The position numbers and the translations under genes are program-made. The notes beneath the pieces were generated by a model that made no database searches, was not told the DNA's origin, and saw nothing but the letters and a program-made list of their open reading frames with translations. A DNA stretch of 20,448 nucleotides from a virus: positions 1 to 20,448 of IMG/VR virus record IMGVR_UViG_3300042868_001564; one strand, written 5' to 3'. Positions 5,524 to 12,750 of the stretch are shown in pieces (position 1 is the first letter of the stretch; the number at the start of each line of letters is the position of its first letter).

Positions 5524-5834
5524 GCATTCAGGTATTCACTCAGGCACCGCAGGATGAGTTCGGCCACGGGTATTCCGTAGCTGTTGGCGTGTGCTATGTA
5601 GTTGTCCTTGAGGGCTGGGGGCACGATAGCTGTTATGAAATACCTGTCGGCGTAGTTTTCTGGTGGTCGGAACTTCTCGGGCACTTTGAGATGCTTGGCC
5701 TTATGTGCGTACATGGAGAGGGAAGTTCGCACGGCTTCAGATACGCCTTTGCGCAGGTGGAGGTTGGCTATTGCTGTACGCATAGCTGGGGAAGATGTGG
5801 CGGCTATGTTGCTGCTCAGGTTCAGGTGTTGCAT
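5520..5834 (-). CDS. Candidate ribbon-helix-helix DNA-binding protein (104 aa)
   Basis: A 104-residue protein. The C-terminal segment (about 66-104) reads as a short strand (YFITAIVPPAL), a helix (KDNYIAHANSYG) and a second helix (PVAELILRCLSEYL), the pattern of Arc/MetJ ribbon-helix-helix repressors. Such proteins bind palindromic operators as dimers. The N-terminal half is basic and helical. If correct, this would be a regulator, probably of the palindromes nearby: a variant (CTAGCAATGTTAC) lies upstream at 5890-5902 and a perfect one in the promoter that overlaps its stop. No convincing ribosome binding site precedes the ATG at 5834, so a later start (for example at 5783) is possible. Fold call is by eye. 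Confidence 0.6.
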   Translation of the reverse strand: MQHLNLSSNIAATSSPAMRTAIANLHLRKGVSEAVRTSLSMYAHKAKHLKVPEKFRPPENYADRYFITAIVPPALKDNYIAHANSYGIPVAELILRCLSEYLNA

Positions 5835-5889
5835 GGTTGGGTCGGGGTTGTTGAAGTACCTACAGTATATAACAATATAGATTGTGAGT

Positions 5890-5902
5890 CTAGCAATGTT
5901 AC
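5890..5902. repeat. 13-bp palindrome variant (11/13)
   Basis: CTAGCAATGTTAC, upstream of the ribbon-helix-helix-like gene; a possible autoregulatory site. Confidence 0.45.
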
Positions 5903-6279
5903 GGAAGTTTGTTATGAATAAACGTAACAGAAAGGTGGAATGTAACGAGAAACGTAACGGAGAAAACCCAATAGAATCAACGGGTTAGGTAAGAAATTTC
6001 TAAGATATTATATTGTTTAAGAAAAATAGATGTATATATAAATGGCGCCGCAAAATTAGTTGGGGGGAAGTTGTGCACTTGCTGGAAGGCTTGCTCGATT
6101 CCAGATTTTCCTAGCTCCATATATGCTTTGTAACAACGTAACATCTAACATAATAGCAAACTATCTAGCATCCATGCGGGTTCCCAAGGTTTTGCCTGTT
6201 TTCGTAACGTAACAATACCCAGAATTTCATAACGTTTTGGCCTACAAACGTAACGTTTACATTGGAAACCCTAGACTTC

Positions 6280-6316
6280 GGGCTACCCCCACGCAGAGAA
6301 CTGGTATTCGAGGGGT
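6280..6316. repeat. 37-bp direct repeat, copy 1
   Basis: Begins gggctaccccc and ends attcgaggggt. It differs from copy 2 (6395-6431) at one base only. Within each copy acccc and ggggt at the ends can pair, with a small cag-agaa-ctg hairpin inside, so a folded element is possible. A short related stretch (ttggaaacc) precedes copy 1 (6263-6271) and follows copy 2 (6454-6462). Confidence 0.85.
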
Positions 6317-6394
6317 ACTGTGTTTATATACACTACATTACACACAGCTAGCGTACACACAAGGAACACTAGGCCAAACCCCGCCGACAGACTA

Positions 6395-6431
6395 GGGCTA
6401 CCCCCACCCAGAGAACTGGTATTCGAGGGGT
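6395..6431. repeat. 37-bp direct repeat, copy 2
   Basis: Second copy, 115 bases downstream of copy 1, 36 of 37 bases identical (c for g at one position). Non-coding on both strands. Function unknown; the strong conservation between copies in a fast-changing phage spacer suggests a binding site or a recent duplication. Confidence 0.85.
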
Positions 6432-6478
6432 TTTCAATTTCGTAACAGATACGTTGGAAACCTTAAATCGTTGGGACG

Positions 6479-6503
6479 AAAAAAAACCCGCCGGAGCGGG
6501 TTT
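6479..6503 (-). terminator. Rho-independent terminator of the 169-residue protein gene
   Basis: On the minus strand an 8-bp stem (AAACCCGC / GCGGGTTT, arms 6496-6503 and 6484-6491) with a 4-base loop is followed by a run of eight T (6486-6479). It lies 14 bases after the gene's stop and should end the single-gene transcript from 7120-7148, keeping it out of the repeat region. Confidence 0.9.
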
Positions 6504-6517
6504 CAAGGGATAGGGGT

Positions 6518-7027
6518 TTACCCTAAGAAAAGAGCTTTGAGAGCTTTGAGCCCATCGACTGTTTTTATCACGTCAAAATCGAGCTTGCTCTCTTTGGCAC
6601 GTTTGATGCCGTCGATCATCTCTTGGCACTTCTTGGCGTAGACTTCACCCATGGTTTTCTTATCCATCGCACCGCGCTCAAGGTCCTCGAACTTCTTGAG
6701 ATGCTGCGCGATGCGCTTCATATGGACGTTGTCCACGCGGTTCATGAAGTACTTACGGTCGCTGCGCTCTTGGTCAGTAAACCCAATAGTTGACGATGCA
6801 GTCAACAGCGTGATGATGTTAGGCTTTTGCGCGTGCACCACAATGGCGCGAATAGCAATGTATTTCTCACCCTTCACGTCCGCCAAATCACCATGGCGAA
6901 CGTCCGCCATGTACAGTTTGGAGGCCGCGCTTACCCATTTGTCGTTTGCAGCATCCTCGGCGCCACAAGCCACACTAACAGCCTTGACCAATTCAGGAGA
7001 TGCCAGCGTTAATTTTGCGTTACTCAT
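6518..7027 (-). CDS. Hypothetical protein in a single-gene unit (169 aa)
   Basis: A 169-residue, mainly helical protein of unknown family. It starts MSNAKLTLASPELVKAVS, has two Cys-poor helical halves, a Lys-rich central part (HMKRIAQHLKKFEDLERG) and ends in LKALKALFLG. No membrane segment or catalytic motif is visible. The start has AAGAGG 8 bases upstream. It has its own near-consensus promoter (7120-7148) and a strong terminator, so it is probably made early and in quantity, apart from the other leftward genes. A DNA-associated role beside the putative origin is possible but only positional. Confidence 0.8.
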   Translation of the reverse strand: MSNAKLTLASPELVKAVSVACGAEDAANDKWVSAASKLYMADVRHGDLADVKGEKYIAIRAIVVHAQKPNIITLLTASSTIGFTDQERSDRKYFMNRVDNVHMKRIAQHLKKFEDLERGAMDKKTMGEVYAKKCQEMIDGIKRAKESKLDFDVIKTVDGLKALKALFLG

Positions 7028-7075
7028 ATTAAAACCTCTTATATCTACTAACTCTAGGGGAACTGCCTAGTCAGT

Positions 7076-7112
7076 ATGCGAGCACTGTATTTAAATATAC
7101 TCTTGTTCGCAT
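7076..7112 (-). promoter_or_regulatory. Stem-loop at 5' end of the 169-residue gene transcript
   Basis: Arms atgcgagca (7076-7084) and tgttcgcat (7104-7112) pair over 9 positions with one G-T pair, and inner gtat/atac can extend the stem. The predicted transcription start (about 7113) is right at its edge, so the RNA would begin with the hairpin, as at the other two leftward promoters. Confidence 0.65.
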
Positions 7113-7119
7113 GAGTTGT

Positions 7120-7148
7120 ATTGTATGACAAATTGACCCCTATGTCAA
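7120..7148 (-). promoter_or_regulatory. Strong sigma70-type promoter for the 169-residue gene
   Basis: On the minus strand TTGACA (7148-7143), 17-base spacer, TACAAT (7125-7120), the same boxes and spacing as at 2933 and 5495. The sequence AATGCTTGACAT is shared with the 2933 promoter, but the spacer lacks the GTAACA palindrome, so it may escape that control. Confidence 0.88.
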
Positions 7149-7270
7149 GCATTTTCACTGTAAACCCTATCCAGCGACCCCACCACCCCTTTTAGACGTC
7201 AAGGAGTCCCTAGGCTCCATACACACTAACCCACACACTCGATCTTCATTTTTGTACTTTTTGTAACAAA

Positions 7271-7368
7271 ACACCCCCCACCCCCTACTTTTTCCTGCCA
7301 CGACTTTCTCTAGTCCTTTTCTCAGAAACACCCCCCGTCACTTTTTTATTTCGCACACCCCCCACCCC
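7271..7368. repeat. C-rich tract with three ACACCCCCC copies
   Basis: ACACCCCCC occurs at 7271-7279, 7328-7336 and 7355-7363, the first and last followed by A and another C run (7281-7285; 7365-7368). T-rich stretches lie between. The minus strand therefore has several G runs that could fold into a G-quadruplex. Role unknown; it lies between the divergent transcription units. Confidence 0.6.
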
Positions 7369-7417
7369 ATATATTTTTCTGTTACAGTCCAGCCATTCCC
7401 GTTACACCACGGTGCAC

Positions 7418-8029
7418 ATGATAGAAATTACTCCTACTGCGGAACACCCGGTTCCGTTCGACTTGTCCGATGAGCGACCCAAGACTCATGCGGATAGCAT
7501 TTCTATTGCTGCGAATACCGCAGACCTCATCGACCAACTCGGCGGGAGCATTGACTTCAGTGCAGAGGACGAGGAGAAAGCTAGAGAACTTATTAAGGGC
7601 GGTGCCCGCTCGGCAAACATAAGTACCATCTCCAGTGCAGGAGTTGCGAAGAAGGCCAGTCAGATTCTCAAGACCTACGACTACCAAGCCATCGACGATG
7701 CGATTCAGGCACGGAACTTCATCACCAACAAGCTCATTGAACTAGCAGACTGCGGAGACCCGAAGTTTGAACTGAAGGCACTTGAGCTGCTCGGCAAACA
7801 TTCAGACATTGGAATCTTCACAGAACGCAGTGAGATTACGGTGCACCACAAAACTTCCATTGATCTTGAGAATTCCATCAAGGAGCGGGTCAAGCGCCTG
7901 CTCAATGCCACAGTTACAGATGTCACGCCACTTGACGACCTAGATGAACAATTGGGCCTCAGCGTAGAGGATGTGTTCGTAGGTATGGCGGACGAAATAG
8001 AATCCGAAGAAGCTGATACTAAAGAATAA
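7418..8029 (+). CDS. Probable terminase small subunit (203 aa)
   Basis: A 203-residue protein directly before the large terminase, the usual place of the small subunit, which recognises phage DNA and starts packaging. The middle reads QARNFITNKLIELADCGDPKF-type helices and then ALELLGKHSDIGIF, a pattern common in small terminases of this class, followed by an acidic tail. ATG at 7418 is chosen; an in-frame GTG lies 6 bases earlier at 7412. Neither has a good ribosome binding site. The assignment rests on position and the helical pattern. Confidence 0.7.
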   Translation: MIEITPTAEHPVPFDLSDERPKTHADSISIAANTADLIDQLGGSIDFSAEDEEKARELIKGGARSANISTISSAGVAKKASQILKTYDYQAIDDAIQARNFITNKLIELADCGDPKFELKALELLGKHSDIGIFTERSEITVHHKTSIDLENSIKERVKRLLNATVTDVTPLDDLDEQLGLSVEDVFVGMADEIESEEADTKE

Positions 8030-8041
8030 GTAAGAAATTAA

Positions 8042-9577
8042 ATGGCCCGCACCCCCAACATAAGTAACATATCCCTGAAAGATATACCGAGCGTTCTGTC
8101 TCAGTTGTCTGAGGCGGACATGCGGGTGCTCGAAACGCAGTTGATTCATCTGGAGAAGATGAAAAGTAGGGAACTTTCCCAGACTAAGTTCATCAAGTTT
8201 GTGGAAGCGGTGTGGCCGACCTTCATTTCTGGGCGTCACCACAAGCGGATGGCAGAAGCATTTGAAAGGGTAGCCAATGGTACTTGTAAACGTCTTATTA
8301 TTAACATGCCTCCTCGGCATACAAAGTCAGAGTTTGCTTCTTATCTACTTCCTGCTTGGTTTCTTGGCAAGTTTCCCCACAAAAAGGTTATCCAAGCGTC
8401 TAACACAGGTGAACTCGCAGTTGGATTCGGTCGCAAAGTCCGTAACTTGGTAGATTCTGAGGTTTTTCACGACATTTTCCCGGAATTGACGCTCCAAGCG
8501 GACTCAAAAGCTGCTGGAAGGTGGAATACCAGCAAGGGTGGCGACTATTTTGCTATTGGTGTGGGTGGTACGGTGACAGGTAAGGGTGCCGACATCCTTA
8601 TTATTGACGACCCGCACTCGGAGCAGGAGGCTGCGATGGCCGCGAGCAACCCAGAGGTCTATGACAAGGTGACGGAGTGGTATACATCCGGCCCAAGACA
8701 GCGGTTGCAGCCCGGTGGGTCTATTGTTATTGTGATGACGCGCTGGGCACAGCGGGACTTGACTGGTCAGGTGCTGAAATCAGCGGCCCAGAGGTCTGGA
8801 GAGGAGTGGGAGGTCATTGAATTCCCGGCGATTCTTCCGTCTGGAGGCCCACTTTGGCCTGAATTCTGGTCTATGGAGGAGCTTTCTGCCCTTCGTGAAG
8901 AGCTGCCGAACGCCAAATGGCAGGCCCAGTACCAGCAGAATCCCGTGGGGAATGAGTCCGCCATCGTCAAACGAGACTGGTGGAAGTGGTGGGAGCATGA
9001 CAATCCACCCCAATGTAACTATGTGCTACAGACGTGGGACACTGCGTTTGAGAAAAATAACCGTGCCGACTACTCTGCGGGCACGACGTGGGGCATCTTC
9101 GACTTTGATGAAGACAACGGGATGCCGAACATCATCCTGCTTAATACATATAAGAAGCGCGTTGAGTATCCAGACCTCAAGCGTGACGTGCTCAAAGAGT
9201 ACAACGAGTATGAACCCGACGGTGTATTGATCGAGAAGAAGGCGTCAGGAGCGCCTCTTATATATGAGCTTCGGCAGATGGGCATACCCGTGCAAGAGTT
9301 CACACCCGGTAAGGGGCAGGACAAAATCGCCCGCTTGAATGCGGTATCAGACATAATTGCGTCTGGGAAAGTGTGGATTCCCCGCACCCGTTGGGCTGAG
9401 GAGTTGGTCGATGAGATCGCTGCCTTCCCGTCCGGCGAACATGATGACTTGGTTGATGCGACCACGCTAGCCCTTATGCGGTTCCGACAAGGTGGGTTCC
9501 TCCGACTGCCTAGTGACGAGCCTGAAGAGATCAAATGGTTTAAGGGTAGCCGCCGAGAGCGGTTCTATACAGTTTAA
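8042..9577 (+). CDS. terL: Terminase large subunit
   Basis: A 511-residue DNA-packaging motor. The ATPase part has a Walker A of the type NMPPRHTKSE (88-97), Walker B ILIIDD (185-190) followed by PHSEQE, and the coupling-type motif MTRW (232-235). The nuclease part has the expected acidic residues: Asp333 in WDTAF, Glu398 in IEKKASG, and Asp468/469 in EHDDLVDA. The length is normal. It cuts concatemeric DNA and drives it through the portal (next gene). The start follows the small-terminase stop by 12 bases; only a weak AAGAA site is seen. Confidence 0.96.
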   Translation: MARTPNISNISLKDIPSVLSQLSEADMRVLETQLIHLEKMKSRELSQTKFIKFVEAVWPTFISGRHHKRMAEAFERVANGTCKRLIINMPPRHTKSEFASYLLPAWFLGKFPHKKVIQASNTGELAVGFGRKVRNLVDSEVFHDIFPELTLQADSKAAGRWNTSKGGDYFAIGVGGTVTGKGADILIIDDPHSEQEAAMAASNPEVYDKVTEWYTSGPRQRLQPGGSIVIVMTRWAQRDLTGQVLKSAAQRSGEEWEVIEFPAILPSGGPLWPEFWSMEELSALREELPNAKWQAQYQQNPVGNESAIVKRDWWKWWEHDNPPQCNYVLQTWDTAFEKNNRADYSAGTTWGIFDFDEDNGMPNIILLNTYKKRVEYPDLKRDVLKEYNEYEPDGVLIEKKASGAPLIYELRQMGIPVQEFTPGKGQDKIARLNAVSDIIASGKVWIPRTRWAEELVDEIAAFPSGEHDDLVDATTLALMRFRQGGFLRLPSDEPEEIKWFKGSRRERFYTV

Positions 9578-9586
9578 GGACATATC

Positions 9587-12091
9587 ATGGCAATGGACAA
9601 AGGTTTATACGCGGCCCCTCAAGGTCTATCTGATGGTGAAGACCCAGAGATCGAGATCGAGATTGAGGACCCAGAGGCAGTTCATATTGGCCTCGACGGT
9701 CTTGAGATTGACATCGAGAAGGAAGAGGCTGGCCCAGATCAGTTCGACGCCAACTTGGCTGAGTTCATGAATGACAGCGCCTTGGATGCCCTTGGCTCTG
9801 AGCTTGTCAGTGATGTAGACAAAGACCTAATGGACCGCAAGGACTGGATACGCACGTATGTAGATGGTCTGAAGTTGTTAGGTTTGAAGTACGAAGAGCG
9901 TACCGAGCCATGGCAGGGTGCCTGCGGTGTGTTCCACCCGATGCTGACAGAGAGTGTTGTGCGGTTCCAGTCAGAAGCGATGATGGAGACGTTCCCGGCT
10001 ATGGGTCCGGTGAAGACGCAGATCGTCGGTGCGATTGACTTGCTGGCTGAAGAGTCCGCTGCTCGTGTCCGTGATGACATGAATTACCAGCTCACTGAGG
10101 TGATGGTCGAGTACCGGCCAGAGCACGAGAAGATGTTGTGGTCACTGCCGTTGGCAGGCTCAGCGTTCAAGAAGGTGTACTACGACCCAAGCAAGGGCCG
10201 TCAAGTTGCTATGTTCATCCCCGCCGAGGATATCGTGGTGCCGTATGGTGCGTCGAATCTGGAGAGTGCCGAGCGGGTCACGCACGTTATGCGTAAGACA
10301 CCTAATGAGTTGAAGAAGCTCATGGCTGCTGGGTTCTACTCCGAGGTGGAGATGGGCGAGCCGTCGCATGAGTTGGATGAGATCGAGAAGCAGAAGGCCG
10401 AGGAGATGGGTCTGTCCGCAACACAGGACAACCGCTTCCGGGTTCTGGAGATGCACGTTGACTTGGACCTCGAAGGGTTTGAGGACGTGGACAAGAAAGG
10501 AGAGCCCACTGGGATTGCTCTGCCGTATGTCGTCACTGTAGAGAAGGGTACCGGCAAGGTACTAGCTATCCGTAGGAATTGGTACGAGGGTGACTCCTTG
10601 CACCTGAAACGCCAACACTTCGTTCACTATCAGTACATCCCCGGTTTTGGCTTCTATGGCTACGGTCTGATTCACCTGATAGGTGGGTATGCCAAGTCCT
10701 CTACGATGCTGATTCGTCAGTTGGTTGACGCTGGTACGCTGAGCAACTTGCCCGGTGGACTTAAATCCCGTGGCTTGCGCATCAAGGGTGATGACACTCC
10801 GATTGCTCCGGGCGAGTTCCGGGACGTGGATGTGCCTAGTGGAAGTATCCGTGACAACATCCTACCACTCCCTTACAAGGAGCCAAGCCAAGTTTTGTTC
10901 GCTCTGTTCCAGAACATCGTCCAAGAAGGCCGCTCGTTTGCTTCCTCTGGTGATATGAATGTCAGCGACATGAGTTCCAATGCTCCTGTGGGCACAACTT
11001 TGGCATTGCTGGAGCGCACTCTGAAGGTCATGACAGCGGTGCAGGCCCGACTGCACTACGCGATGAAGCAGGAGTTCAAGCTCCTGAAAGTCATCATTGC
11101 CGACTACACACCGGAAGATTACGACTACGAGCCAGAAGGTGGTAATCGTGATGTGAAGCGTTCGGACTACGACGCTGTGGACGTGATTCCAGTGAGCGAC
11201 CCCAATGCTGCCACTATGGCGCAGAAGATTGTTCAGTATCAGGCAGTCCTCCAGTTGGCTCAGTCCGCTCCTCAGTTGTACGACTTGCCGCTGCTGCACC
11301 GCCAGATGATTGAGATTCTGGGCATCAAGAACGCAGCCAAGCTAGTGCCTACTGAAGATGATGCACTGCCAATCGACCCAGTTCAAGAGAACCAAGACTT
11401 GCTCACGGGCAAACCAGTCAAGGCGTTTATTGAGCAGAGTCATCAAGCGCATATCGCCGTGCACATGGCTGCAATGCAGGACCCCAAGATTCAGCAACTG
11501 ATGCAGATGAATCCGCAAGCCCCAGCAATCCAAGCCGCAGCTATGGCCCACATCAACGAGCACATTGCCTTCGAGTACCGTAAGCAAATTGAGTTGTCGA
11601 TGGGTATGCCCCTGCCAAACAAAGAGCAGAGTAAGCAAGTGTCACCGGAACTCGCCGACAAAATTGCGATGATGGCGGCTCAAGCGTCAGCTCAGCTTAC
11701 TCAGAAGAACCAGCAAGAGGCTCAACAGCAGCAGGCTCAGGCTCAGCAGCAAGACCCAGTTATTCAGATACAGCAACAAGAACTTCAACTCAAGCAAGAA
11801 GAACTCAAGCTCAAGCAAGAGAAGCAGAAGATCGACGCCGCTGCTAAAGCCGACCAGCTCCGCATTGAGCAGTCTCGCATTGAGACACAGAAGGAGATTG
11901 CCCAGATGCAGGTGGACGCTACCAGCGCAACAGCGCGTGATCGGATAGCCAAACAACAAGAGACTGACGGTGCTCGCATGGGTATCGACATTGCGAAACA
12001 GAAAGCACAAATGGCGCAGCAACAGTACTCCGCGATGCTCAACCGCCAGAAGCAGCAGCAACAGCCGAAACAAGTCAAGGAAACTAAATAA
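9587..12091 (+). CDS. Portal protein, P22-like
   Basis: An 834-residue portal, the 12-subunit ring at the capsid vertex through which DNA passes. The core with WQGACGVFHPMLTESVVRFQ and LPLAGSAFKKVYYDP segments is typical of the P22-type family with its phage homologues. The N-terminus carries an acidic repeat (EIEIEIEDPE, 21-30). The last 140 or so residues (about 695-834) are rich in Gln and Lys and heptad-like, probably a long coiled-coil barrel inside the capsid, as in P22. ATG has AAGGA upstream; the TAA overlaps the next ATG (TAATG). Confidence 0.92.
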   Translation: MAMDKGLYAAPQGLSDGEDPEIEIEIEDPEAVHIGLDGLEIDIEKEEAGPDQFDANLAEFMNDSALDALGSELVSDVDKDLMDRKDWIRTYVDGLKLLGLKYEERTEPWQGACGVFHPMLTESVVRFQSEAMMETFPAMGPVKTQIVGAIDLLAEESAARVRDDMNYQLTEVMVEYRPEHEKMLWSLPLAGSAFKKVYYDPSKGRQVAMFIPAEDIVVPYGASNLESAERVTHVMRKTPNELKKLMAAGFYSEVEMGEPSHELDEIEKQKAEEMGLSATQDNRFRVLEMHVDLDLEGFEDVDKKGEPTGIALPYVVTVEKGTGKVLAIRRNWYEGDSLHLKRQHFVHYQYIPGFGFYGYGLIHLIGGYAKSSTMLIRQLVDAGTLSNLPGGLKSRGLRIKGDDTPIAPGEFRDVDVPSGSIRDNILPLPYKEPSQVLFALFQNIVQEGRSFASSGDMNVSDMSSNAPVGTTLALLERTLKVMTAVQARLHYAMKQEFKLLKVIIADYTPEDYDYEPEGGNRDVKRSDYDAVDVIPVSDPNAATMAQKIVQYQAVLQLAQSAPQLYDLPLLHRQMIEILGIKNAAKLVPTEDDALPIDPVQENQDLLTGKPVKAFIEQSHQAHIAVHMAAMQDPKIQQLMQMNPQAPAIQAAAMAHINEHIAFEYRKQIELSMGMPLPNKEQSKQVSPELADKIAMMAAQASAQLTQKNQQEAQQQQAQAQQQDPVIQIQQQELQLKQEELKLKQEKQKIDAAAKADQLRIEQSRIETQKEIAQMQVDATSATARDRIAKQQETDGARMGIDIAKQKAQMAQQQYSAMLNRQKQQQQPKQVKETK

Positions 12092-12291
12092 TGGACAACC
12101 ACCGCTTGCTTGGGTTCATTGCCCGAGAAATCGACAAATTGCGTACAGAGCAAGCGAGTTTCCTTTCCGCCGGTAGAGCAGGGGACTACTCTGAATATCG
12201 GCACATCTGCGGGATTATCCGGGGTCTAAGCCATGCAGAATCAATCCTAAACGACCTCGTGCAACGTATGGAGAAACTTGAAGATGAGTGA
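12091..12291 (+). CDS. Small hypothetical protein after portal (66 aa)
   Basis: A 66-residue helical protein, start MDNHRLLGFIAREIDKLRTE, ending VQRMEKLEDE. It probably forms a helical hairpin or coiled coil. Its ATG overlaps the portal stop (TAATG) and its end overlaps the GroES-like gene by 8 bases, so the three are co-translated. No family recognised; similar tiny helical proteins often sit after the portal in podovirus-like genomes. Confidence 0.8.
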   Translation: MDNHRLLGFIAREIDKLRTEQASFLSAGRAGDYSEYRHICGIIRGLSHAESILNDLVQRMEKLEDE

Positions 12292-12694
12292 ATTTAATGT
12301 CGCTGCGGTAGACCTCTCGGGGATTCTGAACAAGAAGAACGAGGACAAAGCCAAGCAGTTGCCGGACCCGAAGACCTTCCACATTCTCTGCGTAGTCCCC
12401 GAGGCTATGGAAGAGTACGCGGATAGCGCCATCGGTATCATTAAAGATGCGAAGACTATGCACTACGAAGAAGTACTGACCCCAGTGCTATTTGTGGTGA
12501 AACTGGGACCTGATGCGTACAAAGACGCCACTCGTTTCCCCAACGGGCCATCATGCGTGGAAGGCGATTTCGTTATTTGCCGACCCAACTCTGGTACCCG
12601 TCTGAAGATTCATGGCCGTGAATTCCGAATCATCAACGATGACTCGATTGAAGCGACTGTGGAAGACCCAAGGGGCATCACACGTGCTTCCTGA
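12284..12694 (+). CDS. GroES-like co-chaperonin
   Basis: A 136-residue protein. From about residue 65 it shows the GroES-type beta-barrel pattern: VLFVVKLGPDAYKDATRFP, GPSCVEGDFVICRP, GTRLKIHGREFRIINDD, and SIEATVEDPRGI. GroES caps the GroEL folding chamber; phages such as T4 (gp31) carry their own version so that their capsid protein can fold. Position between portal and scaffold/capsid genes supports this use. It has about 65 extra N-terminal residues compared with host GroES. The start is ATG 12284 rather than TTG 12278, with GGAG about 10 bases upstream. Confidence 0.85.
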   Translation: MSEFNVAAVDLSGILNKKNEDKAKQLPDPKTFHILCVVPEAMEEYADSAIGIIKDAKTMHYEEVLTPVLFVVKLGPDAYKDATRFPNGPSCVEGDFVICRPNSGTRLKIHGREFRIINDDSIEATVEDPRGITRAS

Positions 12695-12750
12695 AGTCGT
12701 CCGTAAACACACCGAGCGATATTTCGCTTGTGCATCGTAAGGAGTAAATA

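Larger units (their letters stand above)
5898..6446 (+). repeat. CGTAAC hexamer cluster (iteron-like)
   Basis: Seven CGTAAC copies on the plus strand (two overlapping at 6203-6213) and one inverted copy within about 550 bases, where chance would give well below one. Two further inverted copies lie at 5468-5473 and 5508-5513, the latter inside the promoter palindrome. The TAACA part is shared with the 13-bp palindromes, so the same or a related protein may bind all of these. Confidence 0.7.
5835..6483. other. Non-coding block: candidate origin or control region
   Basis: About 650 bases with no convincing gene on either strand. The hexamer CGTAAC occurs at 5923, 5953, 6137, 6203, 6208, 6249 and 6441 on the plus strand, with the reverse form GTTACG at 5898; one-base variants lie at 5942 and 6130. 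An AT-rich stretch (about 5990-6050) lies in the middle and a 37-bp repeat occurs twice at the right end. Repeated short direct sites beside an AT-rich stretch are typical of replication origins or multi-site control regions. Which one applies here cannot be told from sequence. Confidence 0.6.
7028..7417. other. Divergent spacer between leftward and rightward genes
   Basis: About 390 bases without a convincing gene. It holds the minus-strand promoter and leader stem-loop of the 169-residue gene (7076-7148) and a C-rich tract (7271-7368). For the rightward genes I see only a weak -10-like TATATT at 7370-7375 with no good -35 box, so the start of late transcription may need a phage factor or lie elsewhere. 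Confidence 0.6.

Noticed and set aside
5517-5921. Plus-strand open frame of 134 codons opposite the ribbon-helix-helix-like gene
   Set aside because: Overlaps the opposite-strand gene and its promoter; Gly/Val/Cys-rich composition typical of antisense frames.
5914-5988. 24-codon plus-strand frame in the repeat block
   Set aside because: It contains the CGTAAC repeats and has a weak ribosome binding site; the repeats explain its composition.
5898-6446. CRISPR array
   Set aside because: Repeats are short hexamers or a pair of 37-mers at irregular spacing, with no regular spacers or cas genes.
7382-7687. Minus-strand frame opposite the terminase small subunit
   Set aside because: Antisense to the small terminase reading frame, no supporting start site.
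11687-12073. Minus-strand Leu-rich frame within the portal gene
   Set aside because: It is the antisense of the Gln/Lys-rich portal tail (CAG/CAA read as CTG/TTG), not a membrane protein.
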